Shown here: positions 24,355-34,409 of the stretch, in pieces | Layout of the letters: every line of letters starts with the position of its first letter | Position numbering within the stretch: position 1 is the stretch's first letter | Source: an uncultured Mollicutes bacterium | GTDB lineage: Bacteria; Bacillota_I; Bacilli_A; ML615J-28; CAG-313 | NCBI GenBank assembly: GCA_900539265.1 | Contig: UQBM01000006.1 | Coordinates: forward strand, 1-64,000 | Length of the DNA: 64,000 nt | Reading direction: 5' to 3' | Program-made: the position numbers and the translations under genes | The notes under the pieces: generated by a model | The model's database searches: none | Told to the model about the DNA's origin: nothing | The model's input: the letters and a program-made list of their open reading frames with translations, nothing else

Positions 24355-25839
24355 ATGAGAAAGTGTGGAATTTTATTCCCAATAAGTGCTTTACCAAGTA
24401 AATTTGGCATTGGAACTTTTGGAAAAGAAGCTTATGATTTTATTGATTTTTTACAACTAGCAAAACAAAGTTATTGGCAAGTCTTACCTCTTGGACCTAC
24501 ATCTTATGGTGATTCGCCTTATCAATCATTTTGTGCATATGCAGGTAATCCTTATTTTATTGATTTAGAAATTCTAAAAGAAGATGGGTTATTAAAAGAT
24601 GAAGATTTATCTTGTTTAAGTGATGCTCCACTAGTAATTGATTATGCTAATTTATATGAAAAAAGATACAATCTTTTGAGAAAAGCATATAATAATTTTT
24701 TACATAGTAAAGATTATCCAAAGAAGAAAATTTCTTTGGATAATTATATTTATGAAAATAAAACTTGGTTAAATGATTATGCCATATTTATGAGTATAAA
24801 ATCTTATCATAATGATTTACCATGGCAAGCTTGGGAGTTGAAATACCGCTACTATAATCAAAAAGTGTTAGATGAGTATTATTTAAATAATCAAGATGAT
24901 GTGAATTTTTGGAAGTTTGTTCAATATGAATTTGATAAACAATGGCAATCTTTGAAAAATTATGCTCATAAATGTGGAATAGAAATTATTGGGGATGTTC
25001 CTATTTATGTTGCTTTAGATAGTTGTGATGTTTGGGCAAATACTAAACTTTTTCAACTAGATAGAGAATTAAGATTGACTAAGGTTGCTGGTTGTCCTCC
25101 TGATGCTTTTTGTGAAGAAGGACAACTATGGGGCAATCCATTATATAACTATAAAATAATGAAATCTGATAATTATAAATGGTGGACTAATAGAATTCAA
25201 AAGGCGACCCATTTATATGACGTTATTAGAATAGACCACTTTAGAGGTTTTGAATCATATTATGCAATTCCAGCAGGTGATAAAGATGCTAAAAATGGTA
25301 AATGGGAAAAAGGACCTGGCTATCAGATTTTTAAAGCAATTAAAGAAGAGATACCAAATGTTAGAATTATTGCGGAAGACTTAGGATTTTTGACGGAAAA
25401 GGTCTTCAAATTATTAAAAAAAACTGGTTTTCCTGGAATGAAAGTATTAGAATTTGCTTTTGATGATGATAAAGACAATATGTATTTGCCGCATAATTAT
25501 ATTCAAAATTGTGTTGTTTATACAGGAACACATGATAATATGCCACTTCGTGCTTGGTTTTATTCTTTAACTCAGGAAAAGAAACATTTAGTAAAAGAAT
25601 ATATAATGCTTGAAAATGATGATAAAATTTGTGATCAGATGATAAGAGTTGCTCTTGCAAGTGTTAGTGATTTAGTAATAATACCTATTCAAGACTATTT
25701 AGGATTTGGTATTGAAGCAAGAATAAATACTCCTTCAACAGTTAATGGTAATTGGACTTATCGAATTGAAAAAAAGAATTTATCAAATGAATTAGCTTTA
25801 TATATTGCTTTTTTAACGAATCTTTATAAAAGATGTTAG
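24355..25839 (+). CDS. malQ: 4-alpha-glucanotransferase (amylomaltase)
   Basis: A 494-residue GH77 enzyme that transfers alpha-1,4-glucan chains between maltooligosaccharides. It starts RKCGILFPISALPSKFG, the family's typical opening. The nucleophile Asp is in VIRIDHFRGF near residue 292, the acid/base Glu in IAEDLGFLT near 339, and the third acid in GTHDNMPLR near 392. All are present at normal spacing. It is alone here, with no phosphorylase next to it. A terminator follows. Confidence 0.96.
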   Translation: MRKCGILFPISALPSKFGIGTFGKEAYDFIDFLQLAKQSYWQVLPLGPTSYGDSPYQSFCAYAGNPYFIDLEILKEDGLLKDEDLSCLSDAPLVIDYANLYEKRYNLLRKAYNNFLHSKDYPKKKISLDNYIYENKTWLNDYAIFMSIKSYHNDLPWQAWELKYRYYNQKVLDEYYLNNQDDVNFWKFVQYEFDKQWQSLKNYAHKCGIEIIGDVPIYVALDSCDVWANTKLFQLDRELRLTKVAGCPPDAFCEEGQLWGNPLYNYKIMKSDNYKWWTNRIQKATHLYDVIRIDHFRGFESYYAIPAGDKDAKNGKWEKGPGYQIFKAIKEEIPNVRIIAEDLGFLTEKVFKLLKKTGFPGMKVLEFAFDDDKDNMYLPHNYIQNCVVYTGTHDNMPLRAWFYSLTQEKKHLVKEYIMLENDDKICDQMIRVALASVSDLVIIPIQDYLGFGIEARINTPSTVNGNWTYRIEKKNLSNELALYIAFLTNLYKRC

Positions 25840-25870
25840 ATATTTTATAATAGTATTAATTTAATAATTA

Positions 25871-25896
25871 AACTGTGCTATTTTGCACAGTTTTTT
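25871..25896 (+). terminator. Terminator after malQ
   Basis: AACTGTGC, loop TATTTT, GCACAGTT and a T run. Confidence 0.9.
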
Positions 25897-25969
25897 CCAT
25901 AATATGGTATAATAAATATAAATCATAAAGTAGAATATTAAAATAATTAATAAAAACAAGGAGAAATTT

Positions 25970-27706
25970 ATGTTAAAAAAATTTTGTTCTTATTACAAAC
26001 CACATATGAAATTATTTTTATTCTACTTACTTTGTGCATTATTGTTATCAGTATGTAATTTAGTATATCCTCTAATTGCAAAGTATATTATTGAAGAGTT
26101 AGCAGGACAGATAGAAAAAATAAATTTAATTTTAGCTTTAGGAGGACTTTTATTTTTTATTTATATTATAAAAGCTATTTTAAATTTTATTATTCAATAC
26201 TGGGGTCATATTGTTGGTGTCAGAATTCAAGGAGATATGAGAAAGGAGATGTTTGAACATCTTCAACAACTTCCCTTTGCATATTTTGATGATCATAAAA
26301 CTGGGACAATTATGTCAAGATTAATTAATGATTTAATGGATATTTCAGAACTTGCACATCATGGTCCAGAGGATATCTTTATTGCAACAATAACTTTAAT
26401 AGGATCTTGTATTTTAATGATTATTTCAGTTGATCCTTGGTTAACACTTATTATTTTTTCAGTTGTTCCTTTTATAATTTTTTATGCTATTTTTACAAGA
26501 AAAGGAATGCGCAATGCCTTTACAAAAATGCGTGAAGAAACTGGTAAAATTAATGCTCAAGTAGAAAGTAGTGTATCAGGAATTAGAGTATCAAAAGCTT
26601 ATGTAACTGAAAAATATGAAAACGAAAAATTTGCTAAGCGAAATGAAAAATTTAAAAAAGCAAGATCAATTGCGTACAAGCAAATGGGCATTTTTGGATC
26701 TGGTATGACCTTTTTTACAGATTTTTTGTATTTGATAGCCTTAGTTTCGGGTGGTATTTTCTATTCTAAAAATTATATTGATGGAGCGGAATTTACAGCT
26801 TTAATTTTGTATATTAATAATATTATTATGCCAATTAGAACAATTATTTCAATTTTTGAACAAATTCAAAGTGGTATGACTGGTTTTGCAAGGTTTATGG
26901 AAGTATTGAATTGTAAAAAGGAAGAAGATTATCCTAATGCAATAGATTTAGATGATATTAAAGAAGGAATAAGCTTTAATGATGTTAGTTTTAGTTATAT
27001 AACTAATGAATTAGATAGTGAAGATAGTTTTGTATTATCACATTTGACTTTTAAAATAAACAAAGGCACTACTGTGGCTTTAGTAGGACCATCAGGTGGG
27101 GGAAAAACAACCATTTGTCATCTTTTACCTAGATTTTATGAAATAAATAGTGGTAAGATAGAAATAGATCATATTGATATTAGAAATTATAGTCGGTTTT
27201 CTCTAAGAAAAAATATTGGAATCGTACAACAAGATGTTTATTTGTTTGCAGGAACCATTAGAGAAAATATTGCTTATGGCAAAATTGATGCAAGTGAATC
27301 TGAAATTATTGATGCTGCAATCAAAGCTAATATTTGGGAATATATTCAAGGACTCCCCGATGGACTAGATACTTATGTTGGAGAAAGAGGCGTAAAACTT
27401 TCTGGAGGACAAAAACAGCGTATATCAATTGCAAGAGCCTTTCTTAAAAATCCTCCAATTTTGATTCTAGATGAGGCAACTAGTGCGTTAGATAATGTAA
27501 CTGAAATGCAGATTCAAAAAGCTTTAGAGAATTTGAGTAGGGGAAGGACAACTTTAGTTGTTGCGCATCGATTATCGACTGTTAAAAATGCAGATAATAT
27601 CATTGTCATAGATAAAAGTGGAATCATTGAACAAGGAAATCATAATGAATTGATTAAAAAAAATGGTGTTTATGCAAATTTATACCAATATCAGTTTAAA
27701 GATTAA
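25970..27706 (+). CDS. ABC exporter, permease-ATPase half transporter
   Basis: A 578-residue MsbA/LmrA-type protein. Six membrane helices (residues about 15-310) are followed by a nucleotide-binding domain: Walker A GPSGGGKTT near 376, Q-loop in IVQQDVY near 421, ABC signature LSGGQKQR near 480, Walker B ILILDEATSALD near 500 and H-loop AHRLS near 533. It would work as a homodimer, since no partner gene is adjacent. The substrate (lipid, peptide or drug) cannot be told. AAGGAG precedes the ATG. Confidence 0.95.
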   Translation: MLKKFCSYYKPHMKLFLFYLLCALLLSVCNLVYPLIAKYIIEELAGQIEKINLILALGGLLFFIYIIKAILNFIIQYWGHIVGVRIQGDMRKEMFEHLQQLPFAYFDDHKTGTIMSRLINDLMDISELAHHGPEDIFIATITLIGSCILMIISVDPWLTLIIFSVVPFIIFYAIFTRKGMRNAFTKMREETGKINAQVESSVSGIRVSKAYVTEKYENEKFAKRNEKFKKARSIAYKQMGIFGSGMTFFTDFLYLIALVSGGIFYSKNYIDGAEFTALILYINNIIMPIRTIISIFEQIQSGMTGFARFMEVLNCKKEEDYPNAIDLDDIKEGISFNDVSFSYITNELDSEDSFVLSHLTFKINKGTTVALVGPSGGGKTTICHLLPRFYEINSGKIEIDHIDIRNYSRFSLRKNIGIVQQDVYLFAGTIRENIAYGKIDASESEIIDAAIKANIWEYIQGLPDGLDTYVGERGVKLSGGQKQRISIARAFLKNPPILILDEATSALDNVTEMQIQKALENLSRGRTTLVVAHRLSTVKNADNIIVIDKSGIIEQGNHNELIKKNGVYANLYQYQFKD

Positions 27707-27738
27707 AAAAATGTTTATAATAAAATTGAGGTGATAAA

Positions 27739-28284
27739 ATGAAGAAAAATTTATTTAGAGCAATCATAGCTTTTATTCTTGCCGGTATTTCAATGGCATT
27801 AGGTATTATAATGATTCCTAAAGTGACGGATGTTGGTAATACTATTTTATTAATTGTAATAGGAATTATTCTATTAATATATGTATATTATTATTTATTA
27901 GTAAAGGTTGCCAAAAAGTCAAGTAGTGTAGTATTAATTCTGACTTTAATTGAAATGATTGTCCTAACAATTATAGCAGTTACTTGTATATTATCAGATA
28001 TATTAAATATGACAATTATTACAGAAGGTGTACAAATTCTTGGTCTTGCCTTTTGGATTCGAGGCGTTGTGGAATCTTTTAGGGCATATTATTATAGAGG
28101 ATCAGCAACTGCAAAATACCCTGTTTATAAAGTTTTTTTAAATGTTACTTTGGTAACGGTAGGTACATGGTTTTTTATTTCTGGTATTGTTTCAAATGTT
28201 ATTTTAGTTTGGAGTTTAGCAATTATTTTTGTTATAACAAGTATTGCTTTAATCATATGGGGTATTTTAAAACTAAAAAAATAA
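27739..28284 (+). CDS. Six-TM membrane protein, DUF308/HdeD-like
   Basis: A 181-residue protein with about six evenly spaced membrane helices and short loops, similar in layout to HdeD/DUF308 proteins. It is 32 bases after the ABC exporter, with TTGAGGTG as ribosome site, so it is probably co-transcribed. No catalytic residues are visible and the function is unknown. Confidence 0.6.
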   Translation: MKKNLFRAIIAFILAGISMALGIIMIPKVTDVGNTILLIVIGIILLIYVYYYLLVKVAKKSSSVVLILTLIEMIVLTIIAVTCILSDILNMTIITEGVQILGLAFWIRGVVESFRAYYYRGSATAKYPVYKVFLNVTLVTVGTWFFISGIVSNVILVWSLAIIFVITSIALIIWGILKLKK

Positions 28285-28288
28285 AAGA

Positions 28289-28317
28289 GGTTATGGGGAT
28301 CCATAACCTTTATTTTT
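28289..28317. terminator. Bidirectional terminator between convergent genes
   Basis: GGTTATGG, loop GGAT, CCATAACC; T-rich on the plus side (TTTATTTTT) and an A-rich stretch on the other side give T for the minus strand. It separates the membrane protein gene from udk. Confidence 0.85.
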
Positions 28318-28927
28318 GTAATTTTTCAATTTTACTCATCAAAATATCAAAGGCAACATCATTATAACCACCCTCAGGAATTATGATATCAGCGTATTTT
28401 TTAGATGGCTCAACAAAAGCATGATGCATTGGTCTTACAGATTCTAGATATTGGCATACCACTGAATCAAGACTTCTTCCTCGATTGGTCATATCCCTTT
28501 GAAGACGACGAATAAAGCGAATATCATCGGGTGTATCAACAAAAATTTTAATGTCGTATAAATCTAGGAGTTTGTCTATGGCAAACGCCATAATTCCTTC
28601 AACAATTATTACGTTAGAAGGATAAATTTTTTCTGTTGTCATTTTTCTTGATTGGGTAACAAAATCATATAAAGGTTTATTTATTGCTATTCCTTTTTTA
28701 AGATTTTGTAGGTGTTCAAGAATTAAGGATGAATCATAAGAATCTGGGTGATCATAATTTCGTTTACCATTATTACTAAGAGGAATTTTATCTTTGTTAT
28801 AATAATAATCATCAATTTTAAGTAAAGAAACAGAGCCATTTTTCGATGCTTCATCGTATAGTCTTTTGGCAATTGTTGTTTTTCCAGATGCAGTTCCTCC
28901 TGCAATTCCAATAATGGTAGGGTTCAT
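28310..28927 (-). CDS. udk: Uridine kinase
   Basis: A 205-residue P-loop kinase that phosphorylates uridine and cytidine in pyrimidine salvage. The P-loop GIAGGTASGKTT is at residues 7-18. Substrate residues follow in LLKIDDYYYNKD near 37-46 and NYDHPDS near 57; VEGIMAF near 99 and the lid RRLQRDMTNRGR near 150 complete the family pattern. The length is standard. The gene is alone and convergent with its neighbour. Confidence 0.95.
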   Translation of the reverse strand: MNPTIIGIAGGTASGKTTIAKRLYDEASKNGSVSLLKIDDYYYNKDKIPLSNNGKRNYDHPDSYDSSLILEHLQNLKKGIAINKPLYDFVTQSRKMTTEKIYPSNVIIVEGIMAFAIDKLLDLYDIKIFVDTPDDIRFIRRLQRDMTNRGRSLDSVVCQYLESVRPMHHAFVEPSKKYADIIIPEGGYNDVAFDILMSKIEKLQK

Positions 28928-29095
28928 TGCTAACTCCTTATTTTATTTGTATTATATTTTGTGATATTATAGCATAAAATGAAAAAATATTGTTGAAATT
29001 TGAAATAAGAATTTTAAAACTTCATTTTTCTTTCATTTTTTTAATATTAATAGTATAATTATAATAAATAATAAATTTATAAAGTAGGTATAAGC

Positions 29096-30238
29096 ATGAA
29101 TAAATTAAAAAAACTAAAACGACTTTTAGATCAAGCATCAGAAAAACAATTATCTTTGACAAAGATTAAAGTATATGGTTATCAATATAATTATGAGGTA
29201 CCATTTATTAAAAGTATTTCTAAATTTTGGTTTGGAAAACATGAAATTGAAGATTATATTACTCCATTAAATCAAGAGAGCAATCATAATAATCGTCCAG
29301 GAATATTAAAAAAAAGTATAGAATATATTGTAATTCATGATACGGCCTCTGTGGCGAAAACTGCTGATGAATATGCCCATGCTAAGTATGTTGCAAATGG
29401 TGGTGGTGGTACTAGTTGGCATTATTCTGTTGGTAGTAAAATGATTTATCATCAAATTCCTGATAATGAAATAGCCTATCATGCTGGAGATAGTTTATTG
29501 GTGCCATTTGAACTTTTTGATACAGAAATTGAGGGAACCAACTCTTGTCCAAAAGTTAGTATTTTAAATGATTTTTATATGATAGATGGTCAAAAAAGCA
29601 ATATTAGAATTCCTGTGGTTACCTTTGAAAAAGATAACGATAAATTAGTATATGCATCAGATTTAATTAAACAATCTAAAACTGCTCCGTCTGATGCTTA
29701 TGAGGGTCAAAGATATCAAATAACTAACATCAAGATTAATGATGCAGGAATTAGAGTAGATTTAATAAATGGTAAATATTATATGGGACCCACATATTAT
29801 AATGCCACTTATGGATTAATCGCAAATCGTGGAGGTAACTTAAATAGTATTGGCATTGAAACGATGGTTAATGAGGGATCTAATTTAATAAGAACTTGGC
29901 ATCGGTGTGCTAAATTAGTTGCTCATCTTTTAATTGATTACCAATTAGGGGTTGATAGAGTCAAACCTCATCACTTTTTTAGTGGTAAACCTTGCCCAAT
30001 GACTTTAAGAAGTAATCACCTTTGGAATTATTTTATGGAATTGGTTGATATTGAATATCAAATTCTGAAAGAATTTAATGATGTCAAAATCTCATTAATT
30101 AATTGTGATGAATCAATTGATGAAGAAGGATTAATAAAAATAGACAAAATTAAAACATCAATAATAAATTATCAAATAAAATTAGAAGATCAAAATGATG
30201 TAATGATTATTGATTATCAATTAAAAATTAAAAACTAG
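29096..30238 (+). CDS. N-acetylmuramoyl-L-alanine amidase (Amidase_2)
   Basis: A 380-residue T7-lysozyme/PGRP-type zinc amidase that cuts the bond between MurNAc and the stem peptide. Zinc ligands and catalytic residues are seen in YIVIHDTA near residue 80, WHYSVG near 122, and RVKPHHFFSGKPCP near 295. An insertion of about 110 residues lies between the second and third blocks, which makes it longer than phage amidases. No signal peptide is visible, so it may act in the mother cell, be released by lysis, or be exported in another way. It is the first gene of the envelope cluster and is 9 bases before the SDR gene. Confidence 0.85.
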   Translation: MNKLKKLKRLLDQASEKQLSLTKIKVYGYQYNYEVPFIKSISKFWFGKHEIEDYITPLNQESNHNNRPGILKKSIEYIVIHDTASVAKTADEYAHAKYVANGGGGTSWHYSVGSKMIYHQIPDNEIAYHAGDSLLVPFELFDTEIEGTNSCPKVSILNDFYMIDGQKSNIRIPVVTFEKDNDKLVYASDLIKQSKTAPSDAYEGQRYQITNIKINDAGIRVDLINGKYYMGPTYYNATYGLIANRGGNLNSIGIETMVNEGSNLIRTWHRCAKLVAHLLIDYQLGVDRVKPHHFFSGKPCPMTLRSNHLWNYFMELVDIEYQILKEFNDVKISLINCDESIDEEGLIKIDKIKTSIINYQIKLEDQNDVMIIDYQLKIKN

Positions 30239-30247
30239 GAGAAAAAA

Positions 30248-31207
30248 ATGGCATATGTAATTACGGGAGCAACGGGACATATTGGAAATAATTTAGCAAA
30301 AAGTTTAATTCAAAATAATAAGGAAGTTGTCATTTTAACTAGAAAAATTGATGATGCTATTAAGGGATTAGACGCTAAAATTATTATTGGTGATATTTTT
30401 GAAGATAGTTTTTTAGACAATAATATTAGAGAAAAAGATATTGTTATTCATCTTGCTGGCGTCATTGATATTAAGAATAATAAGAAGGATGAAACATATA
30501 AAATAAATTATGAAGGGACTAAAAAACTTATTAATATATGCATTCATAAAAATATTGAAAGATTTATTTATTTTAGTTCAGTAGATTGTATATACAAAGA
30601 AGGTGATGAAAAAGTTGTGGAGCCAGTAGAAATTTTTGCTGATAAATTTAGTGATAATTATAGTCATACAAAGGCTCTTGCTACATCATATGTTCTAAAA
30701 ATGAGGAAATTATACCCTAATATTAAAATAAATATTTTATATCCATCTGCTGTCATAGGAAAAAATGATTATAAACCTTCATCTATTGGTAAAGTTGTTA
30801 AGGATATTATGGCTAGAAAAATGCAATTTGGGGTAAAAGGTGGGTACAACTTTATTGATGTTGATGATGTAGTAAAAGCAACAGAAATTGTGATTAATAA
30901 AAAAATTGAAGGAGATTTTTTATTAACAGGATTTCCAGTAACAATTTATGAATTTTATCATATTGTTAATAGACATTTAGGAAGAAAGAAAAGAACATGG
31001 AAAATACCTCTTTTTATCGCTTATCTTTGCATTCCTTTTGTACCTTATTTATCAAAATTTGTTTTAAAGACAATTAATGAAAATTATAATTATGATAATC
31101 ATAAATTAAAAGATATTTTAGGATTAAGTTTAACCACCTTTGATGATACGATTGATAAAACAATAAAATTTTTTAAGGAATATGAGAAAGATGAAAAAAT
31201 TAATTAG
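30248..31207 (+). CDS. NAD-dependent epimerase/dehydratase (extended SDR)
   Basis: A 319-residue extended short-chain dehydrogenase. The nucleotide-binding motif TGATGHIG is at residues 7-14, an Asp for cofactor choice in IIIGDIFED near 54, and the catalytic pair in FSSVDCIY and NYSHTKALA (Ser near 117, Tyr near 138, Lys near 142). Its overall look is that of dihydroflavonol-reductase-like or nucleotide-sugar epimerases. A hydrophobic stretch near 258-275 could touch the membrane. It overlaps the following lipoprotein gene, which suggests a shared role in surface glycan metabolism. Confidence 0.82.
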   Translation: MAYVITGATGHIGNNLAKSLIQNNKEVVILTRKIDDAIKGLDAKIIIGDIFEDSFLDNNIREKDIVIHLAGVIDIKNNKKDETYKINYEGTKKLINICIHKNIERFIYFSSVDCIYKEGDEKVVEPVEIFADKFSDNYSHTKALATSYVLKMRKLYPNIKINILYPSAVIGKNDYKPSSIGKVVKDIMARKMQFGVKGGYNFIDVDDVVKATEIVINKKIEGDFLLTGFPVTIYEFYHIVNRHLGRKKRTWKIPLFIAYLCIPFVPYLSKFVLKTINENYNYDNHKLKDILGLSLTTFDDTIDKTIKFFKEYEKDEKIN

Positions 31208-34200
31208 TATAGTATTTTTAGTATTTTTAGTTTTTCTTTGTAGTTGTAGAAAAAAACAAACATTTAATGTTAAATTTATAGGTTTCAATGATACAATTAT
31301 TTTAGAACAAAATTATCAAGAAAATGAAAATCTTATATATCCAAAACCTGAAGAAATTAAAGGATATATTTTTATTGGTTGGGATTATGATATTAAAAAG
31401 GTCACTGATGACCTTGTTATAAAAGCAATTTATAAAAAGAAGTCTTATATAGTAGAATTTAAAACTCAATTTGGTGATATAATTAAATCTGATGAATTAT
31501 ATTATAATGATGTTATTACATATCCTAATCCTCCTTCCTTTGAAGGATATAGTTTTATTAAATGGGATCAAGATATTAAAAATGTCAGTGAAAATGTAAC
31601 TATTACAGCCCTTTATCAAGAAATAAAAAATACGATAAGTTTTAAAACTCAATTTGGTGATATAATTAAAATTGAGAAGATTGGTAATGATGAAAAAATT
31701 ATATACCCAGAAGCTCCAGTAATAGAAGGGTATCATTTTATTGGCTGGGATTATGATATTGAATATGCCGATAGTGATTTAGTAATTACAGCTAAATATG
31801 AGAAAAAAGTTTATAATGTAACTTTTAAAACTCAATTTGGTGATTTAATTGATGAAAAACAATATTCTTATTTAGATGTAATTATTTATCCTAATCCTTT
31901 ACAAATAGAAGGATATAATTTTGTTTCATGGAGTTCTAATGAAGATTATGTTACAACAAATATGGAGATTATTGCGTATTATAATATAATGCAATTTACT
32001 GTTACTTTTATTGGTCTTGATGAAAATATTATTGGAAGGATAACGGTAAACTATATGACTCCTTTCCTATATCCAGAAGCTCCAATTGTAGAAGGTTATA
32101 CTTTTATTGGTTGGGATCAAAATTTAATAGGAGTAAAACAAGATACTAAAATAGTCGCAATTTATAAAAAAAATAATATTGATGTTGAAGTAGTTAATTC
32201 GGTTTTTTCAAATGTAGAAAATGTTTTGTTATTAGATGGAATGATTGAAAATCGTTCTAATGAGCAAATTCAAAGATTATTTGTTGATATTAATGATGAA
32301 AGAGTTAATTATGAATTGGATGTCAATAATCATTTTTCTCTTTCTATTACAACATCATTTGAAAAATCGTCAAAAATCAATATTAATTTTTATATTGAAT
32401 TAAGTAATGGAAATATTATAAAAATATATGAAGAGGAATATCTTATGTATATTGAAATTAAAACATCAAATTATATAAGTTATGTTGATAATTTAAGTTT
32501 AAATGATCCTCTCGATATTACGGCAATTCTTGAAGAGCTTAATCCTCAAGAAAATCATATTATTACAATCGATAATATTATCTATGGTGGTTATAGGGGA
32601 ACTAATGAACTGCATCTTTATGATTCGTCAAATTATCGTAAGTGTAATTCATACGGACATGAGATTGCAATTAATCAAGATGGATTTGTAGTTGATTCTA
32701 AAACTTTGGTTGATTTACCGACTGATGGATTTATTTTATCAGGACATGGTACCTCCTCGACTTTACTTCAAAAAAATATTCAAATTGGTGATTATATTAT
32801 TTATAATCAAATCGAAAAAAAGGTATACGTATATAGAAGTGAAGTCATTAGTAGTTTAATTTCTTTAAGAGAAAGTATCTTTTTAGCTAAGGAGAAACTA
32901 ATAAAAGCATATAATAATTTATTAGCATTAGATTATCAAAAATTATTTTCCATATATAATCAAGTATTAGATGATTTTGCAACCATTCTTGATTTTTATG
33001 ATAATCAAATTATAATTCAGATAAAAAATAATTTAGCAAAACTTCATTTTGGTGTTATTGAAACTAAATTTTTAGAAGTTAAAGCTTTTTGGCATTATCC
33101 AATGCGAGCAAATGGGTATCCTGAAAATAATAAAAATGAAGTATGTCTTTTTTTAAATCAAGTAAAGGCAATGGGGTTTAATACAATTTATATTAATACA
33201 AATTTTAATGGTGGAACAATTTATCCATCAAAATATTTAAAACAATTAAAAGCCAATAATTTTGTATATGATGGATATAATGATTATTTAGAGTGTTTTA
33301 TTAGTGAGGCTCATAACAGGAATCTTCGAGTTGTTGCTTGGAGCAATACTTTTATATGTGGTGATGGTTATCTACCAAGTCACAGCCCTAGCAAATATGT
33401 TTCTTTAGATTATCATGGTAAAGATAATAGTGGTAACATTTATTTTTATGATATTACAAACCCCGAGGTTCAAGAATTACTAGTAAATGTATATAAAGAA
33501 CTTGCAACAAATTATGATTTAGATGGTATTGAATATGATTTTGTTAGATATCCAGCAAGTAATCTGTATACTTTTAGTGGTAATATCATTGATAGTAGTT
33601 TAATTGATGATTTTGGTTATACAGAATCAGCAATTAGTTTATTCAAGGAAAGGTATAATTTAGATGGAAATATTAAAGAGTTGATTTTAAGTAGTGATGA
33701 TATTAGAAATAAATGGCAAACTTTTAAAGTTTCCAATGTAACAAATATGGTAAAAATGATTAGTACAGCAATTAAAGAAGCTAATCCAAGCATTATGATT
33801 AGTGCTGCTGTTATGTCTAGTTTATCTAGTGCAATTCAAACATATGCACAGGATTTTGGTACATGGATAAAAGAAGGCTATGTTGATAATTTAGATCCAA
33901 TGATTTATAGTGGCTCTAATTCTTATGTTTTATCAAGAGTTGAATTATTTATTGAGACAGTTAATGATGATGCAAGTATTGTTATTGGTATTTCTCCTGA
34001 TAATTCAGGTGGTAATGTTATTACAATAAGTGAACAAATAGAAATTATTTCTAAATATTTACAATTAGGTTTCAATGAATTTTCTTGTAAAAATATTTTC
34101 TCTTCAGAAGAAATAATCAATGGTTTTATGATGTTAGAACGAGATTATAATTCAACTATTTATGATGATTTCGATACTATTAGAAAAAAATATGCTCAAT

Positions 34201-34409
34201 CTATGTTAGATAGGTTAGCTAATTATTATCAATATTTATCAATTATGTCAAATTGCAAGGAACTAATAAGACTTTATAATCTTTTATATAGTAATTTAAT
34301 AGACATTAGTGTGATAAAGATAGAACTAAATAAAATTGAGAATGAAACAATTAAAAATAAATTAATTTTAGAATTTGAATACATTGAAATGGTTTTGGAG
34401 GAAAAATAA
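31182..34409 (+). CDS. Lipoprotein with five InlB-type repeats and a GHL10 glycoside-hydrolase-like domain
   Basis: A 1075-residue surface protein. A signal peptide ends in lipobox LCSC near residue 23. Five repeats of about 61 residues follow (roughly 27-330), each with the InlB B-repeat/Flg_new pattern of a GW(D)-type core and a final aromatic-lysine strand. Residues 330-640 are beta-rich and unassigned. Residues about 640-960 form a GHL10 (DUF187, PF02638) TIM-barrel domain: QVKAMGFNTIYINT, SEAHNRNLRVVAW and YDLDGIEYDFVRYP carry the likely substrate-facing acids. The final 100 residues are helical. It overlaps the SDR by 26 bases; ATG 31191 is an alternative start. It probably cleaves or binds a cell-surface or environmental glycan. 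Confidence 0.85.
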   Translation: MRKMKKLISIVFLVFLVFLCSCRKKQTFNVKFIGFNDTIILEQNYQENENLIYPKPEEIKGYIFIGWDYDIKKVTDDLVIKAIYKKKSYIVEFKTQFGDIIKSDELYYNDVITYPNPPSFEGYSFIKWDQDIKNVSENVTITALYQEIKNTISFKTQFGDIIKIEKIGNDEKIIYPEAPVIEGYHFIGWDYDIEYADSDLVITAKYEKKVYNVTFKTQFGDLIDEKQYSYLDVIIYPNPLQIEGYNFVSWSSNEDYVTTNMEIIAYYNIMQFTVTFIGLDENIIGRITVNYMTPFLYPEAPIVEGYTFIGWDQNLIGVKQDTKIVAIYKKNNIDVEVVNSVFSNVENVLLLDGMIENRSNEQIQRLFVDINDERVNYELDVNNHFSLSITTSFEKSSKININFYIELSNGNIIKIYEEEYLMYIEIKTSNYISYVDNLSLNDPLDITAILEELNPQENHIITIDNIIYGGYRGTNELHLYDSSNYRKCNSYGHEIAINQDGFVVDSKTLVDLPTDGFILSGHGTSSTLLQKNIQIGDYIIYNQIEKKVYVYRSEVISSLISLRESIFLAKEKLIKAYNNLLALDYQKLFSIYNQVLDDFATILDFYDNQIIIQIKNNLAKLHFGVIETKFLEVKAFWHYPMRANGYPENNKNEVCLFLNQVKAMGFNTIYINTNFNGGTIYPSKYLKQLKANNFVYDGYNDYLECFISEAHNRNLRVVAWSNTFICGDGYLPSHSPSKYVSLDYHGKDNSGNIYFYDITNPEVQELLVNVYKELATNYDLDGIEYDFVRYPASNLYTFSGNIIDSSLIDDFGYTESAISLFKERYNLDGNIKELILSSDDIRNKWQTFKVSNVTNMVKMISTAIKEANPSIMISAAVMSSLSSAIQTYAQDFGTWIKEGYVDNLDPMIYSGSNSYVLSRVELFIETVNDDASIVIGISPDNSGGNVITISEQIEIISKYLQLGFNEFSCKNIFSSEEIINGFMMLERDYNSTIYDDFDTIRKKYAQSMLDRLANYYQYLSIMSNCKELIRLYNLLYSNLIDISVIKIELNKIENETIKNKLILEFEYIEMVLEEK
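31458..31844. repeat. 183-bp-period DNA repeats within the InlB-repeat region
   Basis: A 30-base stretch starting TTTAAAACTCAATTTGGTGA is identical at 31458-31487 and 31641-31670, and its first 21 bases recur at 31824-31844. The spacing is 183 bases each time, exactly one 61-residue repeat. Near identity at DNA level points to recent duplication or gene conversion within the gene. Confidence 0.85.
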
